From Atrina japonica (taxonomy: Eukaryota; Mollusca; Bivalvia; Pterioida; Pinnidae), in assembly GCA_030159075.1 (NCBI GenBank), contig BROG01000153.1, positions 919,501 to 983,500 on the forward strand: a DNA stretch of 64,000 bases, written 5' to 3'. This document shows positions 54,042-64,000 of the stretch, piece by piece. The notes below the pieces were generated by a model, which was not told the DNA's origin, searched no databases, and saw only the letters and a program-made list of their open reading frames with translations. How positions within the stretch are numbered: position 1 is the first letter of the stretch; each line of letters opens with the position of its first letter. Position numbers and translations under genes: made by a program.

Positions 54042-54498
54042 CAGTCGATTCCAATTATTTGCATGCCAGATAATTGCATATTCCTGTTTACTGCCTTTTA
54101 ATTGCATGGGTTATACCAAGAATCCCTGTTAATTGCCTAAGATATTCCCCTAAACTGTGGGAAAATGTAGCCTACTGATTTAGGGTACTAAGTTATACAT
54201 GGAAATTTTAGATTAATAAATATGTACCAGTATGGCAATGAAATACCAAACTCTGTTGTATGAAAATTTCGCTTTTATGACATTAGTTTATTCTAACATT
54301 TAATGAGATTCCATTACTAGTTTGCCTAGGATTTTTATAATATTAGTATAATATACCATATACAAATGAAAGGACAAGGTGAACATAAATCGTCATTGTT
54401 CACTTTAATACACTATTCTTTTAATTGCATATTCCTGTTATTTGCATAATTTTTTGTGATATTTTGGCTACTAGAATGCAATTAAGAGGAATCCACTG
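54042..54498. mobile_element. CAGTCGATTCC TIR element, 457 bp
   Basis: Ends CAGTCGATTCCAATTATTTG and AATTAAGAGGAATCCACTG are inverted; ATTGCATATTCCTGTT occurs near both ends. No open frame. Confidence 0.7.
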
Positions 54499-54643
54499 TT
54501 TATATATTTTCCCACTCCTGCCAACATTTAGATATACGCATATTATAAATGTACTGGAATTTTCTTAATTAAGGAAGTAGGAGGATTTGTGGATAAAGAT
54601 AAGAAAATTTACTGCGCTCCACTGTCCTTTTGCAGTCACTTGC

Positions 54644-54645
54644 CA

Positions 54646-54676
<31 letters not shown>
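54644..54676. repeat. AT dinucleotide microsatellite
   Basis: About 15 AT units. Confidence 0.95.
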
Positions 54677-54680
<4 letters not shown>

Positions 54681-55079
54681 GTGTTTTGCATAAACTTTTG
54701 ATCATTCTCAACTTCCCTCTAGTTCAATTCTTTTAAAAACTTTTATTTATGATCTCACACATTCGAGTAATTGAGGTTTTTAATTTCATCACCCCCTTTG
54801 ACCTTTTGTTAAGCTTTCAATTTTATAAAAGGTCAAAAAATTGAAGTGGTAATATAATGATTATTTTTCATTTAAGATAGTTATGATGTACAAAGTACAG
54901 AGATAAGGAATATCAAAGGGAAATAACTCTTGCACACAAAACGTTTTGTCAAAACACTAATCACCAAGTTAATGTCAATGATTTAAATCAGAAAAAACGT
55001 ATGATTTGTAATTGTTTACTGATTCTTGAACATATGTTATTCAAAAATATTTCATTAGCCAACCATCAACAGATGGTGG

Positions 55080-55450
55080 GCTATTCATATGAACCTGCAT
55101 CTGTGGTCCGTCCATCCTGAACAATTCTTGTTACCGCTATTGAAATTTGATATGAAGGTTTGCCTTGAGGTCTAGTTATACATATTGCATTTTCAAAGAG
55201 ATCGGAATCCAACATGGCCGACAGGCGGCCATCTTTGATTTTGACCAAAGGAAGTTTGTTACCGCTACTTCTCAGAAAGGACTGAAGCAATCTCCTTGAA
55301 ATTGGACATGAAGGTTCCCGTTGAGGTCTAGTTGTGAATATTACATTTTCAGAAAGATCAGAATCCAACATGGCCGACTTGCGGCCATCTTGGATTTTGA
55401 CCAAAGGAAGATTGTTACTGCTATTTCTCAGAAAGTACTGGAGGGATGTA
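55080..55450. repeat. Two-copy tandem repeat, about 175-bp unit
   Basis: AACATGGCCGAC.GGCGGCCAT, TTTGACCAAAGGAAG.TTGTTAC and CTTGAAATTGGACATGAAGG type words occur at about 55140-55260 and 55310-55420. The open frame across it is a by-product. Confidence 0.8.
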
Positions 55451-55676
55451 CTTGATTTGACCCTAGCTCTAGTTTTGCTGCTTCATCTCCATTTCCACCG
55501 ATTGCCTCCATGTCTCATTCGGTTGTTCTCTATTTCCTGTACCCACAGGGTCCATTCCATAGCAATGACGTTTGGCAAAAGTTTTGAGGATTCCTCAGAA
55601 ACACCCTCTCTGTCAGACCAAGTTTATGGCAGTTGGACTTGGTTACCTTACAAGATTCACATACATACAACAGGAC

Positions 55677-55710
55677 TTAATTGTTCTTGACGGAGATCCC
55701 CGGCACATAT

Positions 55711-55744
<34 letters not shown>

Positions 55745-57500
55745 CTTTTACCACACCTTTTTTCCCCCCCCCCCCCCCTTTTGTTGGAGTATCTGCTGCA
55801 AACACTCTTCTGGCTTTTGATATTCTGCAATTCACATCCACTTTGCCATCCGAAGTTATCTTGCTTCCCAGATACACTAGTTCGTTTACTCCCTCAATAT
55901 TTGTACTGCTGATGGTAACTGGGTGTTCTGTCCTTGCATTGACCTTTGTCGTATCCTAATGGACGTGCCATTGGTACTTCTTCATTATACTTCATGACCT
56001 TTGTCATAGATGGTTATCCCAATTTTCCTTCCTTGCGAGTCAATGATGTCTGTCTATCTTGCTGATGTCATCAGCAAAGCTGAGATCCTCCAGTGACTCT
56101 GTAAATGTCCAAAGGAGTCCTCTGTTGATGTTTGCAATGGTTTCTTTCAGCTGCCAGGAACATTGAGAACAGAAAAGAAGACACCTTGCTTTACGCCTAT
56201 CTCTTTCTTGGGCCTCTTTGTAAGTGTGTTGCCACAGATGACTCGTGCTCTGAATGCGGTACACATCTTAATGACGGTAGTGTCAGTGCCATTGTCTTTG
56301 TGATCTTGTACAGGGTCCCTATGTCCTGTCTGGTGGCTGCTTGATCAGCTAGCCTATCAATGTAATTTCGTATGCCCATATTGGCCCCCTTCTTATTCAC
56401 GTCATTATCCAAAGATGAGAAGTGATTCTTTCAGTTTTTGCTTCAGACGCACTGGCTTGGCCTGCAGTAGTTTCTGTTCCAGGACTTTCTTTTCTCTCGT
56501 CTATATTCCATCATGCAGTCTGGGAGATCCACTGCCCTTTCTGCTTATGTACTGGGCCAATAACCTTCTCGCCCCCTTACAAGATTACTTGGATCTAACG
56601 CAAGCATCTCTTGATCATGTACATGTAATTGGGGCTCATTTAGCACTAAGCTATTTGTTTCCGCATTTCAGTCTAGAAACGTTTAGACTTCTTCGTCTTT
56701 GGGTCACTCGGCTTTTGCACATCTAGGCGGTTCTACTTTTCTTGTGCTTTTCGCAACTTCAACTTCAATTTTTAGTAGTTTGGCTTCCACTAGTGCATGA
56801 TCACTTCAAAGAGGAACGTTTCTAGAATTTAAAGTAACTGTAGACACGTGTTGCGGTATTTGGTATGTGGTCGCTGTAGGCACCCAGTCTGTCCATGGCA
56901 AAGCTCTTGCTGGGGGTTCAGGGGAAACGGTTTTCAACATTTCTAGATGCAAAAGTTTTGAATTTGATGTAGATACAGATTCATTGCGTTGCTTCTATAT
57001 AATATATCTTCCTTGGATAAATAAGGTGTGGACACGAACCTATAGTGTCTAACGGCAGTTACGTCCCTGTCCAATATCGGCTCCCTTCATTATCCGCACA
57101 TCCTGTAGTGTTCTTACTATATCTTCTTGTTAATTATGGTTAGGTCTGTGTTTTGTTGTGGCCACCAGGAAATTTCCACGGCACTTTTATGATGTCCCTG
57201 TAGGGGAAGAGGGTCTCACCAATGAAAGATTTTTATCTTCACACAACTTCACTAGATGTTCTTCGTTCTCGTTCTTGATACCAAAACCCTGTATACCCAT
57301 GGTAGACTCCCTTCCTTTGTTGTCCTGTCCTACTCTGGCATTAATAGCCAAGGACTGACAGAACACCACGTGCTGGGCTGTCATAGAAACATCTTTATCT
57401 GTGTTGTCTGCTACATCTGTTGGTACGTGCCACACTGTGCCAGTTTGATATACAATGTCACATGGATTTCATTATTTGAACCATGATGATGACAATTTGG
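55677..57500 (-). pseudogene. Decayed non-LTR retrotransposon (endonuclease and reverse transcriptase remnants)
   Basis: On the minus strand, in family order: an endonuclease remnant at about 57380-57240 (INARVGQDNKGRESTMGIQG, related to the usual FNAKVG..N.G.E..MG..G); a linker at about 56390-56300 (NYIDRLADQAATRQDIGTLY); the RT palm region with EIGVKQGVFF at about 56200 and the active-site box LEDLSFADDISK at about 56075; and the post-RT motif VYLGSKITSDGKVDVNCRIS at about 55880-55815. Frameshifts break it, and the spacing between linker and FADD is far too short, so most of the RT fingers are deleted. Poly-C tracts sit in the 3' part. It cannot encode a working enzyme. Clade not determined. 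Confidence 0.85.
55712..55778. repeat. Poly-C tracts
   Basis: Runs of about 30 and 12 C with short T-rich breaks, inside the LINE remnant. Confidence 0.95.
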
Positions 57501-57778
57501 AGAGTTACCTATATCACACTTAATTATGACAGAGTCACTTTTGTCATACTTTATCAAATACTGCCGCCATTACTTACACTACTTTTTTCATTTTTGACAG
57601 AATTTGGATGTACGAGTATTAGACTTACGAGGTGGGGTATACTGGTTGGAAAGGTATATCCGAACGATTTTCGAGGATTGTAGGTAATAGCTTCTTAAGT
57701 ATACAACAAAATTAAACTTAATTAATAGCTTCACCCTTTACTCAACTGAAGATTTAAAAACCATTTGACAAGAAATTC

Positions 57779-57867
57779 TATCATGTTCCCACTTTTTTAT
57801 TTACCAGGGGTTTTACTTTCCACTTTTTTGTAAAACCCCCGGTAAATCAAAAAGTGGGAACATGATA
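57779..57867. repeat. Near-perfect hairpin, 38-bp arms
   Basis: Arms 57779-57816 and 57830-57867 pair with two mismatches around a 13-base spacer. The ends read TATCATGTTCCCAC and GTGGGAACATGATA. Confidence 0.92.
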
Positions 57868-58734
57868 ATTCTATTATACGTGATATTTCAAAAGAGGTGC
57901 ATACACCCCTCGCCGAGCCATCATGCTGATTGTACAATGTAGGAAATAAATATCCGAGCGATTAAATCACTCAGCTTTCAAGGAGTATTCAATGGATTTT
58001 GTTTAATCGGAATTCATAGAGGTTATTTTCAAACATTAAACTGGATTGCTATTTAACCAAAATGTGGAAAAAAGATGAAACAGATCATATTCCAGTAAGT
58101 TGTTCTTACCTAATGGTGTTTTCTTTGTCACGTGATTTTCTATGGACGGGACCAAAGAAACATCATTTGTATTTTAGGCCGAAATTCTGTCCTGATTTCA
58201 GTTTACTTTTTTTTTGTCAAAATAAGGTTTTACCAAAAAGGTAACTTAAAATCGGGACCGAATTTCAGCCTAGAACATTCTATGATAATATTATTCTTGA
58301 GAATGCATACATTTCTGTAGAAAGGCATTGCAAATGCCCTCAGTAGAAAATAATTCGGATTTATCTTTCGTTTGGAAATCTCTACTTGACCAGTACCAAT
58401 TAATAAATGATAAAGTCCATTTTTTTTTCATTTCAGTGAATGTTTTGATTTTAATATATGAACACAAAAAATCATTTAACTTGCAAATGACAAGGCAAGA
58501 AAAGAATATCTACATTTTAAACATTTTGTAATTGTTTTCCAGGAGTATTATATTTCACACATAAATGTCAATAGACCATTTTCGAGATATTCCCATCTGT
58601 TCATTTTTGTTGGAATAATTTGAACTCGGATCACGTAACTTCAACTGAAAGTCGGGCAAGGTCCTTTCTGCTTATGTAATATTTACACTGACGACATTTA
58701 GTGATATCGAGTTTCGATTCATCTATTAAGTTTT

Positions 58735-58794
58735 GTTTGTTTGTTGTTATTTAACGTCCCACTCAAGAATCTTTCACTCATATGGAGACATGGG
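58735..58794 (-). mobile_element. 5'-truncated SINE with perfect 11-bp target duplication
   Basis: Only the last about 60 bp of the SINE at 40792-41077 is present (GTCCCACTCAAGAATCTTTC, ATATGGAGACAT). TATTAAGTTTT flanks it at 58724-58734 and 58795-58805. Confidence 0.88.
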
Positions 58795-60724
58795 TATTAA
58801 GTTTTAAATGTTCTCTCTTGTAAAGATGACAATGTGATCACTTCCTCGTAGGCTGTGTTTTTTTTTTCAAATATGGCGTGTGCACATAATGGAAGTACGT
58901 GTACACTGATAGCACTGAGCTATTTCGTGCACACGCTGTAGCCGGTACAAATATAATTGGCTCAGCTAAAACGTGCCCAGAAAAGAAAATAATAAAAACA
59001 ATTCATGTCGGCTTTTAGGTAGAATATCTGCCCCGATTTTAAGTTACTTTTTTATAAATCCAGATTTTACCCCTCCCCCCAAAGTAACCTAAAATCGGGG
59101 CATAATTTCGGCCTTGTCAGGTCTGTGCCAACGTACATTCGGCGTTAACAAAATATATTTATTTTGGTGGTAGATTTTTAAAGTGATGAAATATACACTT
59201 TGATAAACGGCAGTCTAGTATCAACTAAATTTTAGAAACTGATCTATAATTGATTATCAATGCAAATCAAGTATTGGAATGCTAGAAATTACAAAAATGG
59301 GATTCAATGGACATGCTTCAAATAGATCTAGAACCATCTATAGCCCTACAGAGATTTACAAGCAAAATCTGAAATAATAATATACTCCTTCATCCCGTCT
59401 ATTGTCTATTGGTTTTCTTTCGTGGTATAAATAAACAATCCTGTCTAATCAAGTCTCCGTATTTACAGTGGCAAAATCGATGCAACTCATGAAGTTTTTT
59501 TTTCTATAATATATTTTACATAAAACATTAAAAAAAAACTATTACCGGAAAGATATATAACACATGTTATACATGTATATGTTTCTGCTATTACAAAGTA
59601 ATTTCCCATTCAATTTCAATACAATTTTCATTACCATTAATGTTGTGAAGATTTCTCTGTCTGTTTAAAATTGATTAAAATTGACAAGTTACGGTATATT
59701 CTTTTATGAAAAAATAATTTTTAACCAGGATTACGTTGACAAAGCAACAGCAACAAAATTGAGCTCTTACAGGGAATTTTCTGATTACGTAATAGGACCA
59801 TTAGATCTACTACAGCAGTGTACTGTTTATTTTCCCTTAGCCTTATAACCTAGCTGGTCAGCGACCAATTCTCGCCAACTTGCGTGGAACGTGCAAACAC
59901 ATGCAATATTTCACAGATTTTTTTGTGTTCTATGCATAAGATACTAGATCTTTTCTGGTTGCCGAGCGAAAAGAAAAAAAATCTCGGAGAAACCAGAAAA
60001 TATCAGGTAAAATAAAACTACAGGAACCTGAAATTCTGACCGTATTGATATACAAATCATTTAGCTCATATATCTCCTCATTACAGAGGGCAAGCTATGT
60101 AAATGATTTAATTTGTATATATGATTTAATTTGTATATATCAATATACTGATATAATTTCCGGTTCCTGTGAATAAAAACGAGGTGGCGAGAATTGGTCG
60201 CTGACCAGTAGACATAAATATCGAAAAATGGATATACTTCTCAATAAATTGATTGATCTCCTCTTAGCATTCAACTTACGTTTTAATTACATTGTTTATA
60301 AATTCGGATGTCAACATAAGAAGATATATTGAACATAAAAATTAAGTGAATTTGTTTTGTTTGCCAAAAAGCGCAGACAACCTGGTTTCCCTGGAACAAC
60401 TGGAGGGAAAAGGGAGGACATTTATTTCATTGACGGAAACTACAGAAAGCTTTTGTTTTGAACGATAAAATAGAAAATAATCGGCGATTAAAACCTGTAG
60501 TCAAAACGACTGAAATGTACCTTTCTTAAAACTTCTCATTAAAATGAAAACGGACAGATACTATTTTGAATTTTGGTAGGCCTATATAAACTATTAACGT
60601 GTTTATTTTTCAATCCGTGTAACTCTCAAATGGTATTAAAGTTAATTATTTGAACAAGGACACGTTTTAAATGGTATTGTTAAAACTAATAGGCGTGACA
60701 AACGAGACTTTGCTAGGAAAAAAC

Positions 60725-60727
60725 TCT

Positions 60728-60786
<59 letters not shown>
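60725..60786. repeat. GT dinucleotide microsatellite
   Basis: About 28 GT units after a short CT run. Confidence 0.97.
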
Positions 60787-60787
<1 letters not shown>

Positions 60788-61631
60788 ATTTGGATGGATT
60801 CCGTTGTATGACCATATTCCCTGGTATGTCTAGAAATATAAAGTTTTGAAGAAAGGAATAAAGAATATAGACTCATTAACTCGAATAATTCAAGCCCGCT
60901 CCATTTCTGATTGCAGTGATGGTAGTGAACGGAATATATATAAACGACTAAATTTTTCGTCCTCGGGGTTCATGGGCAAGGGGCACAAAGTGGTTCCTGT
61001 TTCACAAGTAGCTGTGACCACCGATATATCGCTGTTGTGATTAAACTATATATCGCGGATTAAGTGCATCTGATATGAACCCATACATATAACTAAGGTA
61101 AACAACACAGACAAGCTGAGACAAGTCATTTTTTGGGGTATAAAATGTTATTTTGAACCATTAAAATATAGAAAATAATCGAGGTGTATTTCTTGTAGTA
61201 AAAACAGCAGAATGCGAAAAAAATGTACCGTCGTTGAAGCTCATGTTAAGCGTGAAAATGGACACAGTGGGTAAAAATATTTTATATCTTAAAGATTTAA
61301 CTCTTTATCTGTCAATCGATCCGTGTCGATATGAAATCGTATACATAAGATGTGTTTCCAAACATTATAAATGCTACGACGCGATCGAATATAAAGGGGA
61401 GGTAACTGTTGCAAGAACTGTTCACTGTGTTCACTCAGTAATAAGACTAAATGCACTCCCACTGACAATATTTTTTTATGTAATTATTATTAGATAATAA
61501 TAAAATAATTAATAGATCAAATATATGAATATTGAAATAATGAATACATTGATAAATAAACAAGTAATACCGCTGGTAAAATATAACAGTAAAATTGGGT
61601 ATTGTCTCCTTTACCATAATCAAAGTACCGA

Positions 61632-62277
61632 TACGAGTTGATGACAATCGTAAGTTTTAATAAGGTATAATACACTCAGTATACTGAATACTTTTTAATT
61701 CGGTAAAATTAGGTTTTGCAAAAAAAAGATTAAATCTCTAGGTCAATACGTGTCAAAGACTGTCGCGAGTTTCTCATCAGTTAAGATCACGTGAGTGAGG
61801 AATGACGCATCTTCTATGTCCAACTTCACAGACAGATCTTGCCAATACACAGTAAGGGAAATTGACCAAAACTCATTTGCATATTAATCGTGCGCAAAAA
61901 TTGTTAACAGTCCAGTCTATTGCTTTTAATGTCAATTCTATCACAAGAGTATAATGGTAAAAAAATAATTGAAAAGTAACATTTTAAAGCAAATTTATAA
62001 TATTTTAAAATTCATAAATTAACAGGTCTTGTAGACCTATATTTTTTCAGCGAATTGTTACTATATTTTCGTCATTTTAAAAAGCAAAAATATACGAATA
62101 AAAGTATGATTTGGAAATTTCAATCTTGGATTTGAGTGTATGTTGCTGAAATGTACATACATGTGTAATTTTCCGTCAATATAATGTGTTTTTAAACCCA
62201 TACTGCAAAATGTGCTTTGACTTGTTCCCAATAAACAACTTAGCATAATATAACGGCGTTGATGTTCCATCAACTCG
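61632..62277. mobile_element. Element with ACGAGTTGATG TIRs, copy 2
   Basis: ACGAGTTGATGACAATCGTA at the left and GATGTTCCATCAACTCGT at the right. It is collinear with 19901-20508 over most of its length (GTAAGGGAAA.TTGACCAAAA, ATGTGCTTTGACTTGTTCCC). Confidence 0.78.
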
Positions 62278-64000
62278 TAAAAATATTCTTGTCGCGATAT
62301 GTTATTGCTTTAATTAGTTATGTTATTAAACACCTTCAACTATCAGATTGTGTACTTCTTAATTCCTTTTGATCTTACTCTGGTTGATATGACAAATTAT
62401 GCAGAAAACATTTGCGTCTGAAGAAGAGCTATCGGCACCCGTTGACGCAAAAACTTACGTCATATCAGTCAAGATATCAGGTACGTCTCCGTAAAGCCTT
62501 TGTTGTACGGTATTAAGCGTCAATATTTTCTGTTTTGCTGCTAAAACTGACTAAATATAAACTGTTCTATCATTGATATCACTTTTTTCTTTGCTATTTT
62601 CAAATCTGATGCTGAAAACGAAGTGGTCGATATATAATTTAATACCCAGACGAAAATCATGAAATCGGGTATTATCGTCTATAATGAAAATTAAGTTCAT
62701 ATAATTTATTTACTACGAAGTCTTCGGTGCCAAAGTGTACGAATGATGATGTGCGTAAAATGCAAAATCTGGGGTCGTGAGTTCGGTCCTGCCAATTACC
62801 ATGTATATAGGCTTTTTTGTTTTTTTTTTGTTTTTGAAAAGGTGCTGATCCTAAGACTAGCGCTATTACCAGTTGTCACAGCTTGTCAAGTGCGGAGCCC
62901 ATTATACTAGAATTACTATCATACGCAGATGTGAAAAAAATCGTGCGCGTGAGAAGTATAGATCTAACATACTAAGTTAGTGAAGTCCTAAATCACATTA
63001 TCGATAATAGCCTGACATGGTCGATAATTCACTGCCTCGTGTATATGAAATGGACGGATGCATTTTGACTATCTAGCGTTCTATATATTGAAACATACGT
63101 AAAATGTAGAAAATATTAATGATAGTTACAGTTGTATTTATTGTCTTATTTCTAACATTAACGGTTTTAAGGTGACAATCAATTATTGAATTAATGCTTA
63201 AATGGTTGATAATACCCCATCTAGCTTTAATGTGATTCTCAATGAATGTTTTTTGCGATATTTATAGCTTTATATATCGCTGATGGTGTGAAATATACAG
63301 AGATAAGTAACAAGATTTTGCATGATCAATTTTGACAAAGTTTAACATCCCATACACGCACAGAGATTGTACAGAGTTGTCGGTACTTGAACTTCTCAAC
63401 ACTGCAAGGACTGACAACTGTCGCACCTTATGTTATCATCCGGGCTCTTCCAGTTTAATCTGACGTGTGTTTTCATCTTAGCGGAAGTTAACATCAGAGT
63501 TACGGGAGTCTGGAAGAAGAACACTTGAGTTGAGGTTTGTTTTCATTATGTAATTCACGAATTGTCGAATTTGCAATCACTTTTGAACTCATTAAGTTTA
63601 ACAAATTAAAGACCGGTAGCTTCTGCTTTGGATTAAATGAAATAAATTGTTTCGTAATTATTTAGGCCTACTAAACAAAAGTCAAAACTGTCATAAGTCA
63701 AATTAACAGACGGACATGGACATACTTATTCAAATACTAAAAAAAAAAACCCCTAAAATGACACACTGCCTTATAGGTCTACACTTTAAGAATGTTTTGA
63801 CATGGATGAAAATTTATGTATCCAGTAGGCCTGTACTATTGGACAAAATATTGGTGTCTGTAATACCTCAGTACCTGGATTTGTCACCAGTAGATTTGCC
63901 CAATATGTTAGTCCTATAATATATTATATAAGCCTTCGTTGGTTCAAATTGTTTTTTGTGGACATTTATCTATAATTAAGATGGCAAATGTAAATTCCAG

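Larger units (their letters stand above)
57900..64000. other. Right-hand intergenic region, no supported gene
   Basis: Apart from a SINE fragment (58735-58794), a GT microsatellite (60725-60786) and the TIR element at 61632-62277, I see no gene. Inverted words CCTAAAATCGGGGC/GCCCCGATTTTAAG-like at about 59030-59110 form another foldback. Open frames at 60846-61040, 61234-61497 and 63716-63919 have no recognisable family. Confidence 0.5.

Noticed and set aside
54978..55404. 107-residue open frame on the minus strand
   Set aside because: It is a translation of the 175-bp two-copy repeat; the two halves repeat the same peptide because of the DNA duplication.
55572..55959. Proline- or glycine-rich frames
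   Set aside because: They come from poly-C tracts inside a decayed retrotransposon.
62400..62490. Possible short exon (MQKTFASEEELSAPVDAKTY) before GTACGT
   Set aside because: It is a single open stretch without acceptor or partner exons, and inverted TTGATATGAC/GTCATATCA words around it suggest a repeat.

Overview
This looks like AT-rich nuclear DNA from an invertebrate animal, most likely a lophotrochozoan and probably a bivalve mollusc. The evidence is two intron-rich conserved genes, very dense short non-autonomous transposons and tRNA-derived SINEs, minisatellites, and no operon-like coding. The species assignment is inference. Coding sequence makes up only about 2.8 kb of the 64 kb.

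The core is a divergent (head-to-head) gene pair. On the minus strand, positions 37951 down to 12195, a complete 14-exon gene encodes a 474-residue FKBP6/Shutdown-like protein: an FKBP domain that has lost catalytic residues, followed by TPR repeats. This family is a germline HSP90 co-chaperone in piRNA biogenesis. On the plus strand, positions 38107 to 53167, an 11-exon gene encodes bleomycin hydrolase (BLMH), a cytosolic C1-family cysteine aminopeptidase. Its Cys, His and Asn catalytic residues are all present. The two start codons are only 155 bp apart, so the genes probably share a bidirectional promoter. All FKBP6 splice junctions are GT-AG and phase-consistent. In BLMH only the exon 6/7 junction does not close in frame.

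Layout: 1-5.4 kb is intergenic with several TIR elements and SINE-like repeats. 5.4-11.9 kb holds a 145-bp tandem array, a foldback element, a SINE and a 2-kb satellite with a 90/93-bp period. 12.2-38 kb is FKBP6, whose introns contain a 1.6-kb 22-bp minisatellite with a smaller inverted relative, a 34-bp minisatellite, a nested transposon, a perfect 40-bp palindrome and many MITEs. 38-53.2 kb is BLMH. 53.3-57.9 kb has MITEs, a two-copy tandem duplication, poly-C tracts and a decayed non-LTR retrotransposon on the minus strand. 57.9-64 kb has only repeats and no gene I can support.

The most interesting local signals are three places where repeats have touched gene structure. The 5' splice site of FKBP6 exon 7 has been tandemly duplicated into a 31-bp minisatellite of donor sites. 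Part of FKBP6 exon 13 with its donor has been copied several times into the next intron. A CAGT-ended MITE begins at the 5' splice site of BLMH exon 9 and supplies intron positions from +4 onward. I found no new enzymatic system in the window.
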